Assembly: GCA_013373425.1 (NCBI GenBank)
Contig: JABXHW010000050.1
Coordinates: forward strand, 25,916 to 89,915
DNA length: 64,000 nucleotides
From: Flavobacteriia bacterium
Lineage (GTDB): Bacteria > Bacteroidota > Bacteroidia > Flavobacteriales > Schleiferiaceae
Direction of reading: 5' to 3'
Positions 26,920 to 35,100 of the stretch are shown one piece after another. The stretch's first letter is position 1; every line of letters begins with the position of its first letter. Under the pieces are notes generated by a model, which did no database searches, was not told the DNA's origin, and worked only from the letters and a program-made list of their open reading frames with translations. The position numbers were made by a program, and so were the translations under genes.

Positions 26920-26927
26920 CAAAGATA
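26920..26927 (-). promoter_or_regulatory. recR: -7 box just before recR
   Basis: TATCTTTG on the minus strand fully matches TAnnTTTG and ends 4 nt before the ATG, predicting a leaderless transcript. Confidence 0.45.
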
Positions 26928-26948
26928 GGTGGGTAAACAGCACAGTGC

Positions 26949-27386
26949 CTAATGCGTTCTGCGGTTTTCTGTACGCGCTCGATAGAGTGTGGCCATGAAC
27001 AACGCTCGTTCTTTCCACAGCTTCATTCGTTCACGCGCTTCAATCACGCGATACATGCGCGCACTGTACGATTCATAGTGCTCCCGGTTCATTTGAATTT
27101 GAGTCTGAATGTATGCCTCCCAAGCCGTTTGATTTGCCTCCAATGTTTCCCTCATGCCCTCGGGATAGTTGGATATCAATTCGGAGTAGGAGGTATCTAC
27201 AACACGTTCATACCTGCGATGTGCGCGGAATATACACTCCAGCATGATCCTGCTTTCAAGCTGACTCGAATCGTCGATGCAGCGTTGCATATCTATTTCA
27301 ATCTGATGAATGTCTGACAAGCCATTCTGAGCATTGCTCGTCAGACTGGATCCTAGGATGAGTGCAATGATAAGGGTGTATTTCAT
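26949..27386 (-). CDS. Secreted LprI-like (DUF1311) small protein
   Basis: The start is taken at ATG 27384-27386 (MKYTLIIALILG), which gives a clean signal peptide ending near TSNAQ; the longer ORF overlaps the promoter of the divergent symporter. The mature part of about 125 residues has the pattern of lysozyme-inhibitor LprI-like proteins: a pair of cysteines (MQRCID ... LECIFRA), a YSEL segment and a LEANQTAWEAYIQ helix. It is probably periplasmic. Lysozyme inhibition is known for some family members only. Confidence 0.7.
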   Translation of the reverse strand: MKYTLIIALILGSSLTSNAQNGLSDIHQIEIDMQRCIDDSSQLESRIMLECIFRAHRRYERVVDTSYSELISNYPEGMRETLEANQTAWEAYIQTQIQMNREHYESYSARMYRVIEARERMKLWKERALFMATLYRARTENRRTH

Positions 27387-27461
27387 AGGCAGGGCTTTAT
27401 GCAAGTTTAACGATTTCAGAAAGAGCTGGAAGGAAGGACACCATCTAAACGGGACCGTTCT

Positions 27462-27469
27462 TATATTCG
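27462..27469 (+). promoter_or_regulatory. -7-like box just before the first symporter gene
   Basis: TATATTCG ends 4 nt before the ATG at 27474. It is one base off TAnnTTTG and has the same layout as dapF, recR and the ion-channel gene. Confidence 0.4.
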
Positions 27470-27473
27470 TCTT

Positions 27474-28991
27474 ATGAATCCCATGCACATCCTTCTGCTC
27501 GTTGCAGGATATTTTGCCATTCTATTATTGATTGCTCGAGTTACGGGTAAAAACGACTCGAATGCAACATTCTTCACTGGGAACAGAAGCTCCCCTTGGT
27601 TTGTGGTCGCTTTCGGCATGATTGGCGCGTCGCTGAGTGGGGTAACCTTTATTTCGGTTCCTGGTTGGGTGGAGACTTCCAACTTTGCCTACATGCAGAT
27701 GGTGTTGGGCTATTTTGCTGGATATGTGGTAATCGCACATGTTCTTTTACCATTGTACTATCGCTTAAACCTCACGTCCATCTATACCTATTTGGAAGGG
27801 CGGTTTGGCGTCGCGACATACAAGACGGGCTCGTCATTCTTCCTGCTTTCGCGAATTATCGGTGCGAGCTTCCGACTTTATCTAGTAGCCATCGTACTTC
27901 AACTGGCGGTGTTCGACGCACTGGATGTGCCTTTCTGGGCGACGGTTTTAGGAACGATACTGTTGATATGGGTTTACACGTTCAGGGGTGGAATTAAAAC
28001 GATCGTTTACACCGATACGCTTCAGACCTTGTTTATGTTGTTAGCCGCTGGTATGTCGGTCTACTACTTGGCCGATGAAGTAATTCCAGAAGGGGTTTCA
28101 CTTACCGAGTACATCCGATCTCACCCTATGAGCAAGACCTGGTTCTTCGGAGAGGGACAAGGTGGATTCTGGAAATCGCTATTCAACGGAGCATCTGCTC
28201 AGCACTTCTTTAAGCAGTTCTTAGGAGGGATGTTTATCACAATCTGCATGACTGGTCTCGATCAAGACATGATGCAGAAGAACCTCACGTGTAGGTCAAT
28301 TGGCGATGCTCAAAAGAACATGTACGGCTTCAGCTTATCCTTGATTGTCGTTAACCTTCTGTTCCTCAGCTTGGGAATCCTCCTCGTCGATTTCGCTGAA
28401 CTCAACGGCATTGTAGAACGCGGAGATAAGCTCTTTCCAGCGGTGGCTCTTGAAGGTGGGTTGCCTTCGGTGATAACGATCATGTTCATTATTGGCTTGA
28501 TTGCCTCTGCATATTCAAGCGCGGACAGTGCGCTCACTTCTCTGACCACTTCGTTTTCTGTGGATATTTTGGGTGTTGACACTCAGAATGAAGATCGCTC
28601 TTCGAGAGTTTTGAGAAGGAAGGTCCACATAGGGATGTCAGCGGTGATATTCCTGGTTATCATCGCCTTTAAGTACCTCGTAAAAGACAGTGTCATCAAA
28701 GAGTTATTCACCGTCGCGGGATACACATATGGACCGCTTCTTGGATTGTATGCTTATGGGTTGATGACGAAACGACACACGTTAGATCGAGGGGTGCCAT
28801 TCGCGGCCGTATTAAGTCCGATTTTAACTTACATCATCAATTTGAATTCCGTGGAATGGTTCAACTACAAGATAGGGTTTGAACTGCTCTTGTTGAATGG
28901 TGTAATCATGTTCACCTTCTTGTATCTCCTCAGCTTTGTAAAGAGATCAAACGATAATCAATCTTTGGATTCGTCGATGATTCGCGAGTAA
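27474..28991 (+). CDS. Sodium:solute symporter (SSS family)
   Basis: Inner-membrane Na+-coupled carrier, 505 residues with about 13 membrane segments. The family core is visible: GNRSSPWFVVAFGMIGASLSGVTF, then YTFRGGIKTIVYTD, the GLDQDMMQKNL loop and the SAYSSADSALTSL sodium-site helix. The charged C-terminus extends past the stop of the facing gene, giving a 34-bp tail-to-tail overlap. Substrate is not predictable; sugars, sialic acid and amino acids are all known for SSS proteins. The TATATTCG box lies 4 nt upstream of the ATG. Confidence 0.92.
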   Translation: MNPMHILLLVAGYFAILLLIARVTGKNDSNATFFTGNRSSPWFVVAFGMIGASLSGVTFISVPGWVETSNFAYMQMVLGYFAGYVVIAHVLLPLYYRLNLTSIYTYLEGRFGVATYKTGSSFFLLSRIIGASFRLYLVAIVLQLAVFDALDVPFWATVLGTILLIWVYTFRGGIKTIVYTDTLQTLFMLLAAGMSVYYLADEVIPEGVSLTEYIRSHPMSKTWFFGEGQGGFWKSLFNGASAQHFFKQFLGGMFITICMTGLDQDMMQKNLTCRSIGDAQKNMYGFSLSLIVVNLLFLSLGILLVDFAELNGIVERGDKLFPAVALEGGLPSVITIMFIIGLIASAYSSADSALTSLTTSFSVDILGVDTQNEDRSSRVLRRKVHIGMSAVIFLVIIAFKYLVKDSVIKELFTVAGYTYGPLLGLYAYGLMTKRHTLDRGVPFAAVLSPILTYIINLNSVEWFNYKIGFELLLLNGVIMFTFLYLLSFVKRSNDNQSLDSSMIRE

Positions 28992-29323
28992 ACTGTATCT
29001 GTTCCGCTCACCACAAATTTCAACTCTACCACGTTCTCATTCAATCCAAACCAGCTTTTTGCCGGGTAATAGAAGATTTGAACCGTGTGCATTTGGGATA
29101 GGGTATGTGCTTTAGAAGAATCTACTTCTTCTAAATAGTAGCGACGCTCATCATTGTCGAGCTCAATCCAGTAGTCCTCAATACCGGAATAGTAGTAGGC
29201 TGTATCAATAACTCCATCGACTTTTATTAATTCATCGTTTGAGCCTGGAGCATTAGAGATAGAGTAGAAGGCATAGAGCAAGATTAGCCCTAGTGCGATG
29301 GTGATATACGTTTTGGTAGACAT
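28958..29323 (-). CDS. Membrane-anchored small protein of unknown function
   Basis: Not recognised. 121 residues with one N-terminal hydrophobic helix (ITIALGLILLYAFYSI) followed by an acidic beta-rich domain containing YYYSGIEDYWIELDNDERRYYLEE. It is likely anchored in the inner membrane with the domain outside. Its ATG overlaps the MarC stop by 1 bp, so it is co-translated with MarC. Its 3' end overlaps the symporter gene in the opposite direction by 34 bp. Confidence 0.65.
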   Translation of the reverse strand: MSTKTYITIALGLILLYAFYSISNAPGSNDELIKVDGVIDTAYYYSGIEDYWIELDNDERRYYLEEVDSSKAHTLSQMHTVQIFYYPAKSWFGLNENVVELKFVVSGTDTVYSRIIDESKD

Positions 29324-29973
29324 TATCCGACAGCTTGAATGGGGAACAAATCAGCAATGATAGGGCGTAATCCCGATAGGAAGAACTCCACTGCAATCAC
29401 CATTACGATCAATCCCATAATTCTCATCATCACGTTGTTGCCCGTTTCTCCCAAGAGTTTGATGATGCGAGAAGAGGAGTAGAGCACGAGGTAAACGAGA
29501 AGCATCACAACGGCAATGACTGCAATCAAAATGATTTTCTTCATTTCCGTATCTGCATCCTTCATCATTACGATGGCATTGGTCATTGCACCTGGACCAC
29601 AGATCATGGGGATGGCAAGTGGAGTGATAGAGATGTCATTCACGTAACTCTTCGCTTGCTCGTCAGTGTCCACCTTGGTTCTGGCTAGACGAGCTTGTAG
29701 CATATCCATACCCATTAGGAAGAAGATGATACCACCAACAATGCGGAAGCTATGCTCTGAAATTCCGAAAAAGCTGAAGAGCAACTGTCCAGAGAAGGCA
29801 AACGCTATGATGGTAAAGAATGCTACAATCGAAGCCTTCCTAGCCGTGCGCGTTCGGTGTTGAGCATCTAAATCAGCCGTCATAGTCATGAAAATCGGCA
29901 TAGTACCCAACGGATTAATCAAAGTGAAGAATGAGGTGAATACCACCAGAGCATACGATAGCGTCTCATCCAT
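29323..29973 (-). CDS. MarC-family membrane protein
   Basis: 216-residue protein with six predicted membrane helices. It begins with ETLSYALVVFTSFFTLINPLGTMPIFMTMT and has TPLAIPMICGPGAMTNAIV, the two half-repeats of the MarC/YhgN family. Family members were once linked to multiple antibiotic resistance, but the role is unproven. TAATTTCG on the minus strand at 30000-30007 is a plausible -7 box 26 nt upstream. Confidence 0.9.
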   Translation of the reverse strand: MDETLSYALVVFTSFFTLINPLGTMPIFMTMTADLDAQHRTRTARKASIVAFFTIIAFAFSGQLLFSFFGISEHSFRIVGGIIFFLMGMDMLQARLARTKVDTDEQAKSYVNDISITPLAIPMICGPGAMTNAIVMMKDADTEMKKIILIAVIAVVMLLVYLVLYSSSRIIKLLGETGNNVMMRIMGLIVMVIAVEFFLSGLRPIIADLFPIQAVG

Positions 29974-30028
29974 GGTCGGTCAGTTAGCGTTTAAGAATTC
30001 GAAATTAGTCATACGCCCTGAAATGAAG

Positions 30029-30057
30029 AAAGCCATCCTCAGAAGAAGATGGCTTTT
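30029..30057 (-). terminator. Terminator of the subtilisin gene
   Basis: AAAAGCCATC-TTCTTCTGAG-GATGGCTTT hairpin with a short pyrimidine tract, 23 nt past the protease stop. Confidence 0.65.
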
Positions 30058-30079
30058 CATTCAAATTGAATCTATTCGA

Positions 30080-33000
30080 TTAACGCTGCACGGCGAATCG
30101 CATAGTATAGCTCTCATTATCACCGTATGTTCTCAAGAGATAAACTCCCGCAGGTAGGTCGGTAATATCGAAATTAACGTGTGCCTTACCGTCCAGGCTA
30201 TTCTGAACAGCGAGTTGTTTTCCATTTATCGTGAAAATTTGTGCACTCTGGATGCCCAAATCTCCTTCTACGGTGAACAGCGAAATCTGAGACGACGCTG
30301 GGTTAGGAGCCAGGATCCAAGAAGATGGTGCATCTTCTGGAAGGTTTATGTTACCAATAACAACGGACGATGTATCTGGGCCACAACGGTTGGAAGTGAT
30401 CAACATTACTGTAGTTGCACCTCCAGTGGAGTACAAATACAGCGGGTTTGGATCATTGGAAGTACTTCCATCTCCAAAGTCCCAGAAGTATGTGTCTATG
30501 GAACCCGAGCTAGGGCCGGAACTAAATTGCACTTCATACCCGTTGCTACCCGGTACAAATGCATAGGTCAATCCAGCGCGAGGCTTTTGACTAATTGGGA
30601 ATACCACGTTAGAAGTGCTTGTTCCACCGCCATTAACTGCAGTCATTTCAACCAACTTAGATCCGCCAAAGGTGTATGTCACATTGTGCGGACCGTTTCC
30701 TGTGGCAGATGCAGGTGAAGCACCTGAGCCAAAGTCCCAAGTAACCGTAGTACCTGCAGCACCTGGATAAGTGAAGGTGAAGGTTCTCGCCAAACATGAA
30801 TCGGCCAAGTTACTAGTGAAGGCGCTAGAAGGAGGAGTGATACTCAAATCGTACAATTGAACATTATCCAAATACAGTGCATTACCGCCATCGGTGATGT
30901 TCACGAAGCGGATTTTCACGCTTGAGCCTGCATAGGCTGTCAAGTCGATAGTGTCTCTTCTCCAGTGGCCCGCTCCGGTTGGGATGTACTCATTATTCTG
31001 ATTGATGTTCAAAGTAGTGAGAGCTCCTGTGGTTCTATCGTACACGGCAGGATCCCAAGTATTTCCACAGTCAGATGAAATCTGAATCTGCAGACGATCA
31101 TTCTTGTTTGATGTAGTTCCAACATAGGCAACGTCAAACACGAGGGATGGAGAGGTAGCCGTGCTGAGGTCGATGCTTGGAGAATTCAGGTAGTCACGCT
31201 GACCAGTTGATCCGTAACTAAAGTTGTTTACTCGGAATGCACGTCCAGCTGAGCCATTGTACTCGATACAGGTCTGCGATTCCCAAGTGTTCAATCCATC
31301 AGGATTCTCTACAAACCAACCAGAAGGAACGAATACAGAAGGGAAGTCCTCGATGATTGGAAGTGGAAGACCATTACCCGCAATAACAGCATTTGTGGTT
31401 GTAATCGTGTCGGCCCCATTGGAATTCGAAGCCACCAAAGTGATAGTGTAGTTGCCTAAAGCATTGAATACCACTTGTGGATTCTGACTTGTAGACGATG
31501 TGCCGTTTACAAAGTTGTATGTGTTCGGAGTGATGCTCCATGTCCAAGTCGAAGGCACATTTGTGCTCTGATCAATGAGATCTACGACTTCGCCTGTACA
31601 AGGTGTTGGATTGCTTACGCCGAAGCCTGCAATTGGAGCAGTGCTCGCTTGGGTGATACTGAAGTCGTCAATAGCAATATCTCCCTGATAATCAGAGCCA
31701 GTACTGGCACGGAATCGGATGCTAACGATCTGACCTGCCCATGGCACTAAGCTCAAATTTTCGTTCATCCAAATGGATCCTTGAGGACCAACCTTTGCTG
31801 GTACGATATCCAAGAACCATTCACCATTACTGAACAAATCAACATGTAATTCTCCGATGTGTGAACCTTGCATGTGGTATGCGAACTCTAGCTGAGGTAG
31901 AGTTGTATTAGTCAGGTCTATACATGGTGAAACCAAAAGTGCTTCTTGGAAATTACATCCTCCACTGGCTTCCAAATACAAATACTTACCAGCACTTGTT
32001 CCTAGGGTGTTGTCGTTCGATGGTCCCGTTCCTGATGAAGGAGTAGAACCACTGTTTGTACGGAAATCAATATCATCGAACGTACCATTTGATAGGTTGT
32101 TCCAGTCATCAAAAAGTCCACAAACGGTAGCACCACAGTCGGTAGTAGTCGGACAATTAGAGAATCCATCGAAGTTCTGAGTGTACGGGGCTGTTTTAGC
32201 TGTGCCGCCTGAAGCCACAGTGAATGTCACTTCGCTGGTATCGTTGTAGATGTTTCCATCATTCATAGCATTCGACCAAACCTTCACAGTGTAAGAGCCC
32301 AAGGATGAAGCATTCACAGTTGTTGGGAAAGTGAAGTCGAGGGAAGCACCCGAGGCTAGCGTGTTGTAGAGGGTATCTAATACCACAGTTCCATTGAACT
32401 CATATCCGATTGGAATACTGTCCTGACCATTCAATCCAGTGTTGCGGAATCGCGCCTTGATTGGCATGGCGGTAAGGTCGTGGCATGCTGCAACTTCTCC
32501 CGGTTGAGGCGAAGTGAGTTCAACTATTCCAATGTCGTTTACAACCACACAACCCTGAAGGCCCGAACCTTTTAGGCGAGCAATCGCACGCTTTCCAGGC
32601 TGACCGTTCTGTGACGGTACTGCAGCCACAGACCACCAAACTTCTTGTGTAGATGGTATATTTCTGAATACGTGGAATGTGTCGACAGTTCGTGCGATAC
32701 TGTCCATGTACTTCGCGCCGAGTGCATAAACTTCATATTCGAAGGCTCCTGGTAATGGGTCCCAAGCAACAACGAAGCTATCCGGACAAGATTGAACGAG
32801 ACGAAGCCCGTTAGGCTGATTGATCAAAGTTACAGGCGCATCTACCATGTCGGTCTGTGTGCCGCGGGTAATTCGAATCAACAAATCATTTGTTGGAGTC
32901 GTAGGAACGCTCGTCCAAGTGTAAGTTCTAGCACCAGCCGCAGCGTTGCCAATATTACTCCAGCTTGTGCCATTGTTGGTGCTGTATTCAAGTGTGAAAC

Positions 33001-34972
33001 CCTGAGTTCCATCTGAAGCATCCCAGTAAATTCTAGTTGAACCCGAAGTGGTGATTGCTTCACCACCATAAGGATAAGTGAGCTCAACATCATCGGGTAC
33101 AAATGAATAGACGAGGTAATATTTCTGAGGTCCAACTGGAATATTGGTTCCGCCAATGCGAACCGTATAATTTCCTTGAGCAGGATTAGCAAGCGTAACC
33201 TGTTCTGCGTTATTCATTGTATCGGTGGCGCGAACTGCATTGGAGTTCAATGCAGTGGCGTTAGGAGTAGGATCGAGCACCCATGGTTGAAGAACAGAGG
33301 TGTCAGTAATCTTCAAGGTCAAGTCCAGATCATTCACCAAAACACGGCCGGCAGCTGGAGACGCGGCTGGATCGGTCCAGTAGAGCATTACTCTCAGCTC
33401 CGCTGTGTTGGCAGGAACTGAAATCTGGAAGCTATCCATTTGCGCTGTTGTGATCGAGTCGGTGATGAACTGACCCGCTTCGATGTCTCGAATACCGCGA
33501 AGAATATTCATTCGACCGTATCCATAGATGAAGTCCGGACCTGGGTTTCCAAGGTCATCCGCCGTATTCATCAAAATGGCTTTTAGCAATCCGCCATCTG
33601 GTTCGTCGCTATGGTTCTCTTCGTAGGCTTGGAACATTTGAGCCATAGCGCCGGCAACACCTGGAGCGGCCATACTTGTTCCGGTCTTGAATCCGTACGT
33701 GTGCGGATCGATAGTGGAAAATACACTTGAACCCACACTAGAAATGTCTGGCTTCAATCGTCCGTCTGCAGATGGTCCTCTAGAGCTAGATGGAGCAATC
33801 ACATCATTTGCATCGATGTTGGCAGTAGCGATAACATTCTTACCGATTTTATGTCCACCAGTGACATTACCCCAACCAGCTCCAGCGCCATAGTTACAGT
33901 TATTCGAACCGGCGTTACCCGCACTAAATACGTGCATCAAGTGATCGTTGTCGTAAATATCCTCATCCATTTGCTGTGAGTAGGAGGTATATCCCGCGTT
34001 ACAGCCATTGGAATAACTCGAGTTTGTGATGCGGACGGCGTGAGAAACGTAGTCGGCATCTACATCGTTCAAGTTTCTTGGGTAACGGTAGTAGAACATA
34101 TCAGCTCCAGGAGCCATTCCTTCTCCTTCCGGATTAATGTTTCCTGCACCGAAAATGGTTCCGGCCACGTGATCGCCGTGATCACCTGAACTGGCATTGG
34201 TGTTTCTAGCAATGATTCTTCCTTGGTAATCCGCGTGAGGTCCGATGTCACCATCATCACCTAAGCCAACAACTACTCCTGATCCGTCGTAATTACGGCC
34301 ACCGGTGAATCTGTTCTTTACGGATAGTGAGCGTGCGCTGCGAATCGCGTTGAAGTTTTCAGGCTCCCCTGGATCTTCACCTACCTGCAAGAAGGCAATG
34401 GCGCGATCAGAAGCCAATTCGAAACGGTCTTCGAGATCAATTTCTATCGTGAGCTTCTCATGATATGGGTCGTACTCTGTTACGTCATAGCCCATCTCGT
34501 TGAGTCGGTAAGCCACCATTTCAGTATTGCTGTGGGGAATGAGCCCTGCTACTACTTCAATGCGATTGGCCCCTCGTACTGCATATTCAGGAATATCGAG
34601 ATCGGTCAATCGACGGGTCATCTTCATTTCAGGTGACAAAACATCCACCGCGAAGAGTGGAAGGTTTCCGAAATCTCCTGCATTTAAATCTGAAGGGAGC
34701 ACCATGGTATAGGCATAGTCGGGAAGGTAATTGATTACTTCACCAACATTCTCAGCCAACCATTCTTGCTCATTCTGAGTAAGGGGTCGAGTAAATTGAA
34801 CAACTCTGAACAAGGACATCCCTTCATCGTTTAGAGCTGTTAGAGCGAGCTCATTCGATGATGGAGTTAGTGTATAAGTACCACTGTTCAGAAGTAATCG
34901 TGGAGCGTCTTGTGCGACCAATGCGCCCCCGATTGTAAGGGAAAGTAGCAGTGTGTAAAGCTTCTTCATCAA
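30080..34972 (-). CDS. Giant T9SS-secreted subtilisin-like (S8) protease
   Basis: 1630 residues. Signal peptide ends near ALVAQ; residues 25-200 look like a propeptide. The S8 domain (about 215-500) has the Asp motif VVVGLGDDGD (Asp239/240), the His motif GDHGDHVAGT (His265) and the Ser motif GTSMAAPG (Ser433). A jelly-roll domain (DSFQISVPANTAELRVMLYW) follows. Further on are fibronectin-like and CARDB-like modules, two choice-of-anchor-J modules, PKD domains (FVNGTSSTSQNPQVVF and YFWDFGDGSTSN) and the T9SS sorting domain (ILAPNPASSQISL ... GVYLLRT). It is predicted to be an exported or surface-bound protease for protein digestion. It is divergent from the PIG-L gene. Confidence 0.92.
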   Translation of the reverse strand: MMKKLYTLLLSLTIGGALVAQDAPRLLLNSGTYTLTPSSNELALTALNDEGMSLFRVVQFTRPLTQNEQEWLAENVGEVINYLPDYAYTMVLPSDLNAGDFGNLPLFAVDVLSPEMKMTRRLTDLDIPEYAVRGANRIEVVAGLIPHSNTEMVAYRLNEMGYDVTEYDPYHEKLTIEIDLEDRFELASDRAIAFLQVGEDPGEPENFNAIRSARSLSVKNRFTGGRNYDGSGVVVGLGDDGDIGPHADYQGRIIARNTNASSGDHGDHVAGTIFGAGNINPEGEGMAPGADMFYYRYPRNLNDVDADYVSHAVRITNSSYSNGCNAGYTSYSQQMDEDIYDNDHLMHVFSAGNAGSNNCNYGAGAGWGNVTGGHKIGKNVIATANIDANDVIAPSSSRGPSADGRLKPDISSVGSSVFSTIDPHTYGFKTGTSMAAPGVAGAMAQMFQAYEENHSDEPDGGLLKAILMNTADDLGNPGPDFIYGYGRMNILRGIRDIEAGQFITDSITTAQMDSFQISVPANTAELRVMLYWTDPAASPAAGRVLVNDLDLTLKITDTSVLQPWVLDPTPNATALNSNAVRATDTMNNAEQVTLANPAQGNYTVRIGGTNIPVGPQKYYLVYSFVPDDVELTYPYGGEAITTSGSTRIYWDASDGTQGFTLEYSTNNGTSWSNIGNAAAGARTYTWTSVPTTPTNDLLIRITRGTQTDMVDAPVTLINQPNGLRLVQSCPDSFVVAWDPLPGAFEYEVYALGAKYMDSIARTVDTFHVFRNIPSTQEVWWSVAAVPSQNGQPGKRAIARLKGSGLQGCVVVNDIGIVELTSPQPGEVAACHDLTAMPIKARFRNTGLNGQDSIPIGYEFNGTVVLDTLYNTLASGASLDFTFPTTVNASSLGSYTVKVWSNAMNDGNIYNDTSEVTFTVASGGTAKTAPYTQNFDGFSNCPTTTDCGATVCGLFDDWNNLSNGTFDDIDFRTNSGSTPSSGTGPSNDNTLGTSAGKYLYLEASGGCNFQEALLVSPCIDLTNTTLPQLEFAYHMQGSHIGELHVDLFSNGEWFLDIVPAKVGPQGSIWMNENLSLVPWAGQIVSIRFRASTGSDYQGDIAIDDFSITQASTAPIAGFGVSNPTPCTGEVVDLIDQSTNVPSTWTWSITPNTYNFVNGTSSTSQNPQVVFNALGNYTITLVASNSNGADTITTTNAVIAGNGLPLPIIEDFPSVFVPSGWFVENPDGLNTWESQTCIEYNGSAGRAFRVNNFSYGSTGQRDYLNSPSIDLSTATSPSLVFDVAYVGTTSNKNDRLQIQISSDCGNTWDPAVYDRTTGALTTLNINQNNEYIPTGAGHWRRDTIDLTAYAGSSVKIRFVNITDGGNALYLDNVQLYDLSITPPSSAFTSNLADSCLARTFTFTYPGAAGTTVTWDFGSGASPASATGNGPHNVTYTFGGSKLVEMTAVNGGGTSTSNVVFPISQKPRAGLTYAFVPGSNGYEVQFSSGPSSGSIDTYFWDFGDGSTSNDPNPLYLYSTGGATTVMLITSNRCGPDTSSVVIGNINLPEDAPSSWILAPNPASSQISLFTVEGDLGIQSAQIFTINGKQLAVQNSLDGKAHVNFDITDLPAGVYLLRTYGDNESYTMRFAVQR

Positions 34973-35069
34973 TACAATTTGTACAGTTAAACGTGCGTGC
35001 GAACTGGCTAATTTAACGATTAGACGGTACGAGTTGTTCTACTTTACAGATAGTTTGATTCGCCTTTGG

Positions 35070-35077
35070 TATATTCG
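35070..35077 (+). promoter_or_regulatory. -7-like box before the PIG-L gene
   Basis: TATATTCG, 23 nt before the ATG at 35101. TTTA lies 23 nt upstream of the box as a weak -33 candidate. Confidence 0.3.
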
Positions 35078-35100
35078 AGACTTAAACCGCAGAGACTACT

